Shown piece after piece: positions 11,966-23,453 of a stretch of DNA of 64,000 nucleotides. The notes beneath the pieces were generated by a model, which saw only the letters and a list, made by a program, of their open reading frames with translations, had not been told where the DNA came from and did not search any database. Positions within the stretch are counted from its first letter, which is position 1; every line of letters starts with the position of its first letter. Position numbers and translations under genes: made by a program. This DNA is from Solen grandis (lineage: Eukaryota; Mollusca; Bivalvia; Adapedonta; Solenidae), in contig CM037788.1 of assembly GCA_021229015.1 (NCBI GenBank), forward strand, positions 46,242,497 through 46,306,496, written 5' to 3'.

Positions 11966-12729
11966 AAACTAGCATATATTCATTTTATGGGTTTATTTTC
12001 TAAAAGAAAACAAAAGTGCTCTAAGTTATAAACTGCCAGTCATTTCAGCACCTTTATTTAAGCAGGAATATAGATCCATAATATGGTTATTTTCCCTTCC
12101 TATATTTTTTTCATTTTAATATCATAATACATTATCCCCGTAATTCAAGTTAATTGCGATAGATAAATAGACCGATATGAATTGAAAAGGAATGTAAATA
12201 AATCGATCTTATTTATCTAAAAACAGTTATGAAGAGGAATGAAAAATCGTTAATAAACTGTCCGAACAAGTTACCAACTTCGACATAAAAACAAATGCAA
12301 ACTATTATGATTAAATTACTTTATTTTTTTTTTTATTAAGTGTGATTTTCATTGCTCATATTAATTATAAATATACTAAGTTTTTCTTCAATTTATTGCT
12401 GATAAAACCAAATATACATCGTATGTATGCCTCACATTAGACTGCAGGGGCTTTTATGAGTGATCCAGTCTGATAAGCCCTGCAGGCGTCTGCAAGGTGT
12501 TAAGCGTCTCAGCGAGATCTCGTTCAAATCCCATTCCCCTGTTTTATTGTCATGAGCAACTACGTTATTTCGGATCCTTTCACATCTCTGTCAGGTTATT
12601 ATTTCTATGATGAAAATAAAGGAAAAAAATGTATGAACTTGGAATTCATCTCGAATTAAACATGAGTTTCGGAAAATCTCTCCTCGGGTTTTGCGAGTTC
12701 AGTGTAATAGCACAATTAAATATACTTAC

Positions 12730-13471
12730 AGCGTCTGAGACATTGAAATCCCCGACAGTGTGCCAGGTCTTGCAGTCTTCGCTATACAGGACCCTATATT
12801 TAGTGACCCACTGTTTGCAGCAGCCATTCCGACCTTGGGTTACAAGTCCTCGTACCATTGCCGGGTCCTTCAGTTCAACCTAGGTGGACAGACAGGACTT
12901 AAGGAATTAGGCCGTAAGAACATGTGGGAATAATAATCAGGACAATCATCATCATCATCATCATCAAAATATTTGATTCTGTTAAATAACAGTTTTCTAT
13001 TGTATCGAATTTCAGATTTCTAAACAGTAATTAAGTGTTGTCACTTATGTCACTTACCTGACCAGAATTACAATGTTAGTGATCAGATCGACTGTTGCTT
13101 TTTATAAATTGTTTTTAGCTATGAAGTTATTTGTCTTAATTTACGTCGTTTTGTGAAACAGATTTTTACAACATAGATGTAATCACAACGGATCCACAGG
13201 CATGTAAATTACCACTGGATAACGGCGCCTCTATTTACTTTGTTTCCCCTGGCAACATTTATCCTGACTCGTACCTGAATCCACTGACTGAAGTCGTTTT
13301 TCTCCGCAACCCAACCTCCCATCTGAGTGACCCCCGCTGCGTCTTTTGTTTCCTTGGTGTTGATTACGGCTCTTTCCGCGCCATAGTTGTTGTTCTTGTC
13401 GTTCGCAGAAAACTCGCTTGATGCCACCAGACTGTTTTGGTAAGTCACCGATAGGTCATCTGTACAGACAC
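12730..13471 (-). CDS. F5/8 type C (discoidin) domain protein, two exons, partial
   Basis: Two minus-strand exons join in frame: 13471-13275 (acceptor TTAGCAG, donor GTACGA, 197 bp) and 12879-12730 (acceptor CCACCTAG, donor GTAAGT, 150 bp), both phase 0 at their shared junction. The joined protein reads ...SLVASSEFSANDKNNNYGAE..., then ...GGWVAEKNDFSQWIQ | VELKDPAMVRGLVTQGR..., then KYRVLYSEDCKTWHTVGDF. This is the N-terminal two thirds of a coagulation factor 5/8 type C fold: the SSxFSAN start, a W(V)A..ND..QWIQV core strand and the TQGR...Y.V.YS.D...W motif. Such domains bind glycans or phospholipids in secreted and membrane proteins. The C-terminal part (the usual PI.ARYIRI...W segment) and the signal peptide exon were not located, so the gene is incomplete here or its remaining exons are short or diverged. 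Identity beyond the domain is unknown. Confidence 0.8.
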
Positions 13472-13544
13472 CTGCTAACACACATGGTCGTATTAACAGA
13501 CATTTACTGTAGTAGTATGTCATATAATATGTCGTTTTGAATAT

Positions 13545-13894
13545 GTATAGGTTAGTTCATAGTTGCTTTCGACTACACGATATAGTCACGAGGGCGGAGC
13601 CCGAGTGACTATGTCGTGTTGTTGAAGGCAACTATGAACTAAGCTATTTAGCACATGGTATTTTCCTCCACTAGCGACAAAACGTCACAAAAGTGTGAGT
13701 TATGTGGTTGCATAGTCCACACTTATTGATTTTTTACAAAAGTGTGGACGTGTGACGTTTTGTCGCTAGTGGAGGAAAATACCATGTGCTAAATAGCTTA
13801 GTTCATAGTTGCCTTCAACTACACGTCATAGTCACTCGGGCTCGCCCTCGTGACTATATCGTGTAGTTGAAGGCAACTATGAACTAACCTATAC
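13545..13894. mobile_element. 350 bp nested palindrome (foldback MITE)
   Basis: The outer arms read GTATAGGTTAGTTCATAGTTG at 13545 and its reverse complement ending at 13894. Inside, arms such as AGCTATTTAGCACATGGTAT and GGAGGAAAATACCATGTGCT pair across a centre near 13720. Each outer arm itself contains a smaller hairpin (TAGTCACGAGGGCGGAGCCCGAGTGACTA type). The result is a cruciform with hairpins on its stems. No coding capacity. Confidence 0.8.
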
Positions 13895-13990
13895 AATGAC
13901 CATACATGCAATATTTTAGCGGACACATGTATTTATCATATGACATGAAGCTAAGTTCATCACATATTTCTTATATTTAATACGCACGTG

Positions 13991-13994
<4 letters not shown>

Positions 13995-14038
<44 letters not shown>
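13995..14038. repeat. (CT)n-(AT)n microsatellite
   Basis: A CT dinucleotide run passes directly into an AT run. Confidence 0.9.
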
Positions 14039-14039
<1 letters not shown>

Positions 14040-14109
14040 CATAATGTGCTGAACTCGAACAGCTGGATTAAATGTGTTTTATGCAGCTAACTTTGATAAA
14101 AAAGATGCA

Positions 14110-14205
14110 TCATTTTCATACCTACCGGGATTCGAACCCACAGCGGTGAGGGGCTGAGAGATTTGTAGTCCACGACTGTAACCGCTGGGCCACGGCGGCC
14201 CCCAA
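14110..14205 (-). repeat. tRNA-like SINE head, reverse orientation
   Basis: On the minus strand TGGCCCAGCGGTTACAG (A-box-like) and GTGGGTTCGAATCCCGGTA (B-box-like) are spaced as in a tRNA with a long variable region. Flanking sequence shows no 3' terminal tRNA structure, so a SINE head is more likely than a working tRNA. Confidence 0.5.
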
Positions 14206-15384
14206 CGAAAGTATGTGTAATGTATTTGTTTGTTTGGGTTAAACACACTGCTTTTGTTTTCATTTAAGACAACTATAGTGTTTGCTATCACGCTTTGATC
14301 AAATACTTTATCCAGACTCTTTAATTGCCGGGGATCAAAACCACGACTTACTGTTTATGAGGCGGACGTTCTAACCACTAGTCGATAATTATTTTAAATC
14401 TAAATGAGAACAAATAGCGTGTCAGCGACTATACAATCATTTTATCTAGTCGATGATAAAAACTCTAGGGTAACGTGGTTCTATCTAAAGCTGCATGAAC
14501 TATTTGAGCAAATTCGTACACATATGCATATTAACAGTTCAGCCAATCACAACGGCGTGGATCCTGACATATGCAACGTTTAGGAATAGTGTCAACAGCT
14601 AGATCTACCCGAGGTAAAATATTTGTAGCCTTGATGGTTTCTGCTCTTTTTTTTTTAAAGTATGTTGATTATTGATTGTGTAGACGTGTGCATATTTTCC
14701 AGTATCTTGGTGTGCACACATAGTTATAACTTATAGTCCTTAGACTGTATGCATAGGCATGTTCGCAATGTATTGTGTTCGCAATGTGTTGTGTTGGCAG
14801 TGTGTTAATTATGTTATGTATACCTGACTCTGAGTGTTATGTAAAATGCATATGCATGTGTATACTAGCTCCAAATTCTGTCTGGTAGTGAGGTCAGAAT
14901 CAGTAAACGACTTACAACAGAAAACATGTACACGTATCGCATATTACATACATGTACGCATAAATCTAAACCTTTTCTCAAAATAATTATGTAAATATGA
15001 AAATAGATAAACAACAACACTATTAATCAATCTAATACGCATATCTAGATATGATACGTATAGATAGTTCGATACTGTTTACATACATGTATATACTAGT
15101 ATACATATATACCGTAACACATATACGACTTTTTTCTTTTTTCTGGACGGTATTCAGTACTGTATATAAATTACTTTTATTAAGTACTGTATATATATAT
15201 ATATATATATATATTAGTATGTCCAATTAAAATGGGTTTTCACTTCCGTTGGCGCATGTGCAAATTGGTATTGCAGTCGAATGTAAAGCTGTGATTGTAA
15301 TAGTTTTCAGTGACCGACATTTTTCTATATGGTTGTGTGACGATGCGTCGTCACGGATATATGTACAATCTCTGACAACTGCGT

Positions 15385-15480
15385 CGACTCTCTGGCTCAG
15401 TGGTTAGAGCATTGGGCTTGCACGCCGGCGGACCGGCTTCGATCCTGGGTCGGGTCAAGTTTGTTACAGTTGTTTGGGGG
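15385..15480 (+). repeat. tRNA-like SINE head
   Basis: TGGCTCAGTGGTTAGAGC (A-box-like) and GGCTTCGATCCTGGG (B-box-like) at tRNA spacing. The acceptor stem halves do not pair convincingly, so this is called a SINE remnant. Confidence 0.5.
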
Positions 15481-15590
15481 TATCAAATACGTGATTTATG
15501 TTTGTTTTGAATATTTTCCAGTATAATTGATCATATTTAATAAATAATTAGTCAGTAGAAGTTTGTATTTTAATGCCGTTTTTAAACATA

Positions 15591-16638
15591 TACTGTGAAA
15601 TCATTTTATTTCGTGGGGATGAAATTTCGTGGATTCAGTGAAAAAAACATGTTCGTGGGGACAAGAATTCGTGGATTCGTGCGTTAGAAAAATTTTTTAT
15701 TTATTTATTTCAACGTTATCTGGACGTTGATTTGAAGACCTTTACAAAATTTAAGTTGAAAAGAATGCAGCCTAATATTGATCATAATATGTTAATGACA
15801 TGACATTTAGTATATGTTAAGATCTGTTTTCAGAACTTACTTTTAGGGAGCGTTAATCAGACCAAAGTAAGTGTAAATAAATCTAAGCTTGTGGCCATAT
15901 AGTTTTCGTATTATTTCGGCCATGTATTGCTTAGGATAAAAACCGAGGTCACCACAGTTGTGGCACAGCATGATATCCTGGACCCACTCGTCATCAACTG
16001 GGGCTAGACAGGATGTCCTGTAGTGCCTGGGGGCAAGTGGACAATGGGGGCACAGCAGGTGTCAAATCAGTCGTCTTGATGACAATGACAAATCACTGTG
16101 CTATATTGGCCATAATACAGGGTGGATCTCTCCTACCCATGCAGCTTATCTACTCAAAAAAATTATGACGCAATTTGTAATGAAGCAAAACTTCACAAAT
16201 GAAAGGATAAAACGAGTAATATATATATACATGTACATATATCATGTATATATTATAAAACTATGTACCATAATAAAACACGACTAGTACAGCGACCGCA
16301 GTATAAACAAAAGTGGGTGGAGTACTGTAAATTATGGTGGAAACCAACTCAAAATTAGTTGCACTTGTACATTAAACACAAAAACTAACATTACGAAGTT
16401 TCCTTTGGCGATTTGTTTATTTGCTTTTTAATACATCATATTCCAGAACATAAACTTTATATATATTATTGAACTCAATTTACTCGAGTCTGTTGGGGTA
16501 TGGGAGAAGGTCGTCATTATCGGCGAGCTGTTTGACATGATAAATGAAAACTTTTCGTGGGGACATAAATTCGTGGATAGCGGCGTCCACGAAATCAACG
16601 AAAATTAATCCACCACGAAATATTATGATTTTACAGTA
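15591..16638. mobile_element. TA-flanked DNA element with ~25 bp terminal inverted repeats
   Basis: The left end CTGTGAAATCATTTTATTTC (from 15593) and the right end (minus strand CTGTAAAATCATAATATTTC, ending at 16636) are inverted repeats with few mismatches that continue into CGTGG. TA flanks both sides (15591-15592 and 16637-16638), consistent with a TA target duplication as in Tc1/mariner-like elements. Further TTCGTGGGGAC(A/T) motifs sit just inside both ends. There is no recognisable transposase; a minus-strand cysteine-rich frame inside is described separately. Confidence 0.75.
15843..16061 (-). other. Open cysteine-rich frame (72 codons, no ATG) inside the TA-flanked element
   Basis: The minus strand between a TGA just upstream of 16061 and a TAA at 15845-15843 reads HLLCPHCPLAPRH..., then DDEWVQDIMLCHNCGDLGFY, and ends ...FGLINAP. 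It holds a CPHC pair, an isolated Cys and a CHNCG pair, as in zinc-binding proteins. It has no start codon and could be a captured exon or transposase remnant; an acceptor-like CCTGTCTAG lies inside it. No family was recognised. Confidence 0.35.
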
Positions 16639-16894
16639 GGTCATGACCTACTTATCACTTCTGAACATTGCACATTTCATGTCTTCTTTATTGAGCTTGC
16701 AATTAGACATAGTAGTTTAATTATTACATGACGGGTGGGGTAAGTAATACGTAATGTTTATCGTTTTAATATGTAACCGTAATATAAAGAACGCTTGGTG
16801 TAGTTAATGCAGTAAAATTGCCTGTGTAGTGCTGCTGTTTTGATACAGTAATTACCTATAAATAGCCTTATTTGCACCTTAATTTTCACGCTTT

Positions 16895-16975
16895 TGGAAT
16901 TGGCTCAATCGGTAAGAGCATCAATCAATACTTTTTCCCATCAAGAGGCCATGAGTTCTATTCCAGCTGGGACCT
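16895..16975 (+). repeat. tRNA-like SINE head followed by T-rich tail
   Basis: TTGGCTCAATCGGTAAGAGC and GAGTTCTATTCCAGC stand at A-box/B-box spacing, followed by a T-rich run. The B box is degenerate. Confidence 0.45.
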
Positions 16976-18201
16976 TTTTCTTTCTTTCTTTCTTTTTTTA
17001 TATTTTTATTTTTTGGAAATTATTGAGTTATATTTGTATAGTTTGTTTAAAGTACTAGTTTATACATCAATTATTTGCTTTTGTTACTTATTATTTGCTT
17101 TCTTTTGATTTAAACATAAATATAAAATAAATAAATAAATAATAAAAAAATAATAAAAACTTTAAAAATTGACCTATGTATAAATATTATATGGAGAGGT
17201 CATTTTTTTTTTAAATTTAATTCTTAGTTTTAAGAAATACGACCCGACCACTCCAGTGATTTTTTTACCCATGCATTCTTCATCTTGAAGAAATGTTTTC
17301 ACTGTCAGAATTCAAAGTTCAAATTTCAATGCATCCACAAGATGCATAAAATAAATGGAAAATGCTACTGAATTTGGTGTCATATTTTTCAAGCATACTG
17401 AGACCCGGGACTCGTGCAGAGAAAATAATAACTGCCTCTCTATATATAAATAGGCCTAATATAAAGAGAAGTCATCCCCCCCCCACCCCCACACACACTT
17501 ACACTTTTTATGAAGATCCTCTACATAGACAGGTTAGATTATATGGTCGAAACAGTAGAAAAGAGAGAGAGAGGGGACCAGTATGATTATTATAAGCCGT
17601 CCATTAAAACATTTTGTTTCAATCTTTTCTTGTTATAGCTAAGTACACTTCTGTTTCCAAATAAAAACGTTTACATGTACAATTTGTTTGTAATCGGTTA
17701 AATATCTTAGCATATACGAAACAGTTTATTATAAATGCTGGTACGAGAAGATAAGACATATTTGTGCTAGATATTGGATGAATAGATTTGTCACCAGAGT
17801 CTGTGATATCAAATGTTTAATTTGGAAGGCTTATAGTATTCATCATGCCAGTGTACATGTTATATTTATATATTTACATTTATCTACTCGCTTATTGGCT
17901 GACTAAAATCACGTGACGCACGGGGGAATATTTTGGCCTATTAAGTCAAAATTAATTGTTTACCTTTTTCTGCCATCTTAAGGTATATAGCACTTTTCTT
18001 CATTATCACGTGCAGGAGGTACATTCGCCGAGTAAAACAAAATTTCGGAATTATGTTGTTCCTTTTGGGCTTAACTACATGTATTTCTTAATTGTATTCT
18101 GCGCTTGTTTGTTCAGGCTTTTTCTTCTCTTGGTATCGATTAATATATTTTTTCTTATTTTAAGCGTTCCTACACCTACAAGAGTGTTCTCTTGAAAACG
18201 T

Positions 18202-18282
18202 GTGTCACCTGCTGACGCGTGACGGAAAAAGTGTGACGGACAGACAGACAGGCAGACAGACAGACGGACGGACGGACGGACG

Positions 18283-18319
<37 letters not shown>

Positions 18320-18362
18320 AAAGTAATCCCTATGTGTCACCTCTGCTTACAGCAGGTGACAC
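18202..18362. repeat. Small inverted-repeat element with GACA/GACG microsatellite core
   Basis: The ends GTGTCACCTGCTG (18202-18214) and CAGCAGGTGACAC (18350-18362) are perfect inverted repeats. The core is a run of GACA and GACG tetranucleotides (about 18238-18315). The right part contains its own hairpin (GTGTCACCT...AGGTGACAC). It lies about 200 bp upstream of the GH31 coding exon. Confidence 0.7.
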
Positions 18363-18569
18363 AAAAAGCAGATTTGCACATGCAGATTTGCACTGATTCA
18401 TTTTACGCATTTGAAAATAAACATTCATATGTTATGGGCTTTCTGAGATTAATTACAGAACCTTATATTACCCTTTACTTTATGTAGAATATAGATACAA
18501 TAGGCCTATTTGTTTTCGATATATGCATGCCATTTTTATTACTCTTACATGTTACAGGTTTAAGAGACC

Positions 18570-21500
18570 ATGCTCTACCCTGACAAACGTGCATCAACAT
18601 GGCTGGCTCTTTGGACCTTTCTTATCTTTGAAAACCTTCAGGAGACCATGGTCTGGGCCGAGAGGGATCTTTCTGTACACGTTTCATTACCTAATTTCAG
18701 TTTTCGTCAAGAGAATCATGATAGAAGTTGGTTGACAGGTTTTATATCAGAGCAAGCTGGAAGTAAATGGCAGACGGGTACCGAAAATATTCACACGAGC
18801 ACAGACGGATCCAAATTTTCAGTTACAGAAGCAGAAATATCGCTGCAATGCATGTTAACCAGTCTTACTCCCGGGAGCTTTTCAGCCAATCAAAAGCTCT
18901 GCTTTCATACACGTGACAGTATGTGGTACGGGGGAGGGGAATTGTACTTCCAACGATGGCCGCTACAGAACACGTCAATCCCTTTGCAGAGATTTGTCAC
19001 ACGAGATGTTGCATATGCTAATTTTGACTCGTATGGCAATGTTTTGGAGCGTTACTGGGTTAACTCCAAAGGTGCCGGTATATACGTGAATAGCGACTAT
19101 CCGTTGTTTGCAAGTTACAACGAAACTGAGATGTGTTTCTCTTTGGAAAGTGATTCCGTTAGACTTTACATCTATAATTACGAAAGAAAATTACAGATTA
19201 CAGTTTGTAAAACAGAGAATATAAAAGAAACACATTTACTCATGTCAGGTCTGTTTATCAAGAAACCGAATGGAATACCCGATGAGCGGATGTTCCGGTC
19301 GCCGATATGGTCAACTTGGGCAAAATATAAGGTAAATATTGACCAGGTTTCTGTCCTACAGTTCGCCGATGAAATCAACGAACATGGCTTCAGCAATTCT
19401 CAGCTGGAGATTGATGATATGTTTTCCACGAAATATGGTGAATTTGACTTCGATCCACTGAAGTTTCCAAATCCGTCCGAAATGATTAGCAAACTTAAAC
19501 AGAAAGGTTTCCGTGTAACGGCATGGATCATTCCTTTCGCTGACCTGGACTCAAATGCTTTTAAAATTGGAATGGAGAATGGATATTGGATGAAGTTTTC
19601 TAAGAATGGGGTACCAGCTCTGGTGAAATGGTGGCAGGGTATAGGGTCACTTATAGATGTTTTCAACCCGGAAGCAGAGCGCTGGTTCCTTAATCGTCTT
19701 AGTGGCATGAAGGAAAAGTATGGCATCGACTCCTTCAAGTTTGATGCAGGGGAAACGGATTTTGTACCAACCGTAGAGGGTGTTCTTTATGATAACAACG
19801 ACACTTCTTCATTTGCAACTCAGTACGTTAAAGCAGTAAGCGAAATGGGGCCATTCATTGAGGTATGTGGTGAAAAAGTATCTCATCGCACGTTTGGTTG
19901 AATTAACGTCCTTAACACAGTATTTCAGTCATTTTGAGACTATATCTGTTTTTATCTATGTAATGCCACCTCATGTAGTAGCAGTAGTCGGAACTCATTC
20001 ATTCATTCGTTCGTTCGTTCGTTCGTTCGAAGGTTTGTAAATTAAATAACCCACGTTTGATTAAGAATCAAAGTGAACGATGGTTCCGACGATACGCAGT
20101 ATAACGCCGTAGACAAGTGACATGGAACCACACCAAACACCGGACTTAACAGTCATGTGTCAATGTAAATTAAATGCATTATGGACCTGTATACACATGT
20201 AAATACTGAGCGCCAAGCAGGTAGAAACCAGTACCATATATGATGGCATGTAGCGGTCGGGGAGCGGACAGACGACTCTCGCTCATAAACGTTCTTGATA
20301 TATACATTAATTTTGTTTAATATAGTTTCACAAAAACATATTTGTCTTTCTTCGATATTGGCACACGCTGTCAGCATCACACGCTGTCAGCATTTCTTAC
20401 ATTTAAGTATATTTTAATATCAAATTCCAATTTGCTTTTCCTATTTAAAAAGAACGAAATTAATGACTATTACTGCGAATAGTTTCATGATAATGTGCCA
20501 TATATCAGTTACTTGTACTAAACTGGAAGGATCAGGAAACAAGGGTACAATTTTGTGTTTCGATTTGAAGGAATACATGTATATCAAATTTATTGGTATT
20601 TAAATAATATCGATAAAGGTAAATGAATATACAAGGAATGCTGAAGCAGAGGAATCATTTTAGAATGAGATGGATGTAGTCATATTTGGTGAACAACAAA
20701 ATCAAATTGTAAAGTACTGAATCTGGAAACTAAGAGTGAATGTTCATTTAATCTACACTGCGTTTATTCATTTATTTATTTATTTATTTTTTTTTTTTTG
20801 GGTGGGGGGGGGGGGGGCTGTTGCACGTCATTTCTTGATTTATTATCGCATTTGTGTAGGTCCGGTGTGGGTATCGTTCACAGCAGCACCCTGTATTTGT
20901 CAGAATGGCGGACAAATTCTCCGACTGGAGTTACGCTAATGGATTGAAAACCCTCATACCAACCGCCCTGACATTCAGTCTCCTTGGCTACCCTTACATA
21001 CTTCCGGACATGATAGGAGGAAACGGGTACGAATTTGCCTCTGATACCCTGGGTATTGTATTCAACAGTACAATACTACCGGACAGGGAACTGTACATCC
21101 GGTGGTTGGAATTAACGGCTTACCTGCCGTCTATGCAGTTTTCTATCACGCCGTGGCAGTTCGACGAGGAGGTTGTCAGAATAGCCCGGAAGTACGTTAC
21201 GATTCATGAGGACGTCGTAACTCCGATAGTTTTAAAAGCCGTGAAAGATACCGTGAAATATGGTACATGATTTTAATTTATTCGTTTTAAATTAAATAAA
21301 AAATGAAAGTTTTTATATTTTTTAAGGCTTTAAAATGTTTAGTTTTCGTTACTAAATTCGCTTAAAGGCATATGCGCCCAATACATTGTTTCTATATAGA
21401 CAAAGAAGGAAAATTAAAACTGACAATGATAATTTTCTTTAACTTTGCATGATTATAGAAAATTACACTAGAAACAATTTAAGGAGAAAAAATGGGGGTC

Positions 21501-23408
21501 ACCATTCTACTTTTTGAGAGTGAAAGTGAATTTTTGCTCTTTTCTGACATTTTCAATTGTAAATTTTATTGTATATTGTTTTGATTGGGTAACCATTTCC
21601 TTAAGTTCAAGAGAGATGTTCATTTTATTTTGAATTCTGTAAAATCATTCAATTTTGTTTTAACCCGTGAATAGTTTCATCGGGATCACAAGGGATATGT
21701 AATAAACAATCCATGTCATTGTTTTAACCACTCAGAATTTTGAGCATCGGCAAATATATCAGACCTAGGTCAGGATTCCTTCTGCTCGTTTGATATTGTA
21801 GCTAAAATTCTACTAGGATTCTGCATCAAATACCGTATATTGCATGAGTATATATTTAAGGTATACCCCCCCCCCCCTACCCATATTTCATATCTTGCCA
21901 CTGGATGGAAATATTTCTACGAAACTTTGTCACTTTGAAGACATAAGGGTCTTATTTTTAAACTTAAACAAAATGGTGTGGATGGTAAATTGTTAAATTG
22001 GATGTCAGATTATCTTAACAACAGACAACAAAAAACAGTAATTAATTCCTATGAATCTGATCTTAAGCTAATCTCTGCTGGTGTTCCTCAGGGATCAGTA
22101 CTTGGACCTCTTTTATTTTTAATCTATGTTAATGATATTTCTGAATCCTTACTTAGTTTATGCAGGTTATATGCTGATGATAGTTCTCTGTTTTGTTCTT
22201 CTTCTTCAATTCAAGGTATGTTAAATCATGATTTAAGTGTTATATCTCTATGGGCAGACCAATGGCTAGTAGATTTTAATCCCAATAAAACAGAAGCTAT
22301 TCTTTTCAGTTTGAAAAGAGATCAATTACATCCAAAACTTATGTTTAATAACACTGAACTACTTTTTGTTGAAAACCATAAACATCTAGGTGTTACGTTA
22401 AGTTCTAACTGCCAATGGAACACTCATTTAGAAAACATTCTGTCATCTGCATCAAAAGTAATTAATATAATGAAAAAATTGAAATTTACACTTTCTAGAA
22501 ATGCTTTAAATCAAATTTATCTTTCATATGTAAGGCCAATTTTAGAGTATGCATCAATTGTCTGGGATGGGTTAAGTTTGTATAATGTAGAATCTCTTGA
22601 CAAGCTTCAACATGAAGCGGCAAGGATAGTTACTGGTTTAACGCGATCTGTCTCTTTAGATAATTTATACAAAGAATGTCTGTGGGAACCTTTAGCAAAA
22701 AGAAGAGAAAATCAAAAATTATGTCTTATGTACAAAGTAACTAATAATCTTACCCCTTCTTATATTAATGATTTGGTACCTTCTTATGTTGGTGAGATAT
22801 CTCATTATGACTTACGGGACAACGAAAATATTTCATTGATTAAAACAAGAACTTCACTTTTTCAAAAATCATGTATACCATCTTCTATTATGCAATGGAA
22901 TTCATTGGATACAAATACCAGAACACTGCCTTCACTTTGTAGTTTTAAAAATGCTATTAAAAGAGACTCAATTTCTATTAAATTACCAGAGTACTATCTT
23001 ACAGGAAATAGATATGAAAGTGTTTTACATGCTAGAATAAGAAATAATTGTAGTAATCTTAATGAAGATTTATTTAACAACCACTTGAGAGACAATCCCT
23101 TTTGTTCTTGCAATGATGGTATTGAAAATGCAAATCACTACTTTTTTACATGTGAAAAGTATCAAGAATATCGCCATGAACTATTTAATCAAACTAGAGA
23201 ATTCCATCCTTTAAACATTCATAAACTCCTTTTTGGTGACAATAATCTTAATGACGATCAAAACAAAATTATTTTTAAATCTGTTCATAAGTTCATAAGT
23301 AAATCAAAAAGATTTTGACACATTTATTTGTTAAGTTACAGACATCCTATTTGTTTTTTTTTTATTGTTGTTGTTTGTTTTTTTATGTTTAATTATTTAT
23401 GCCTGCGG

Positions 23409-23453
<45 letters not shown>

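Noticed and set aside
15391..15465. Possible tRNA gene
   Set aside because: A and B boxes are present but the acceptor and anticodon stems do not pair well; similar heads occur in front of SINE bodies elsewhere.
18200..18487. 95-codon frame with a DRQTDGRTDGRTD-type run
   Set aside because: Caused by the GACA/GACG microsatellite between inverted repeats.
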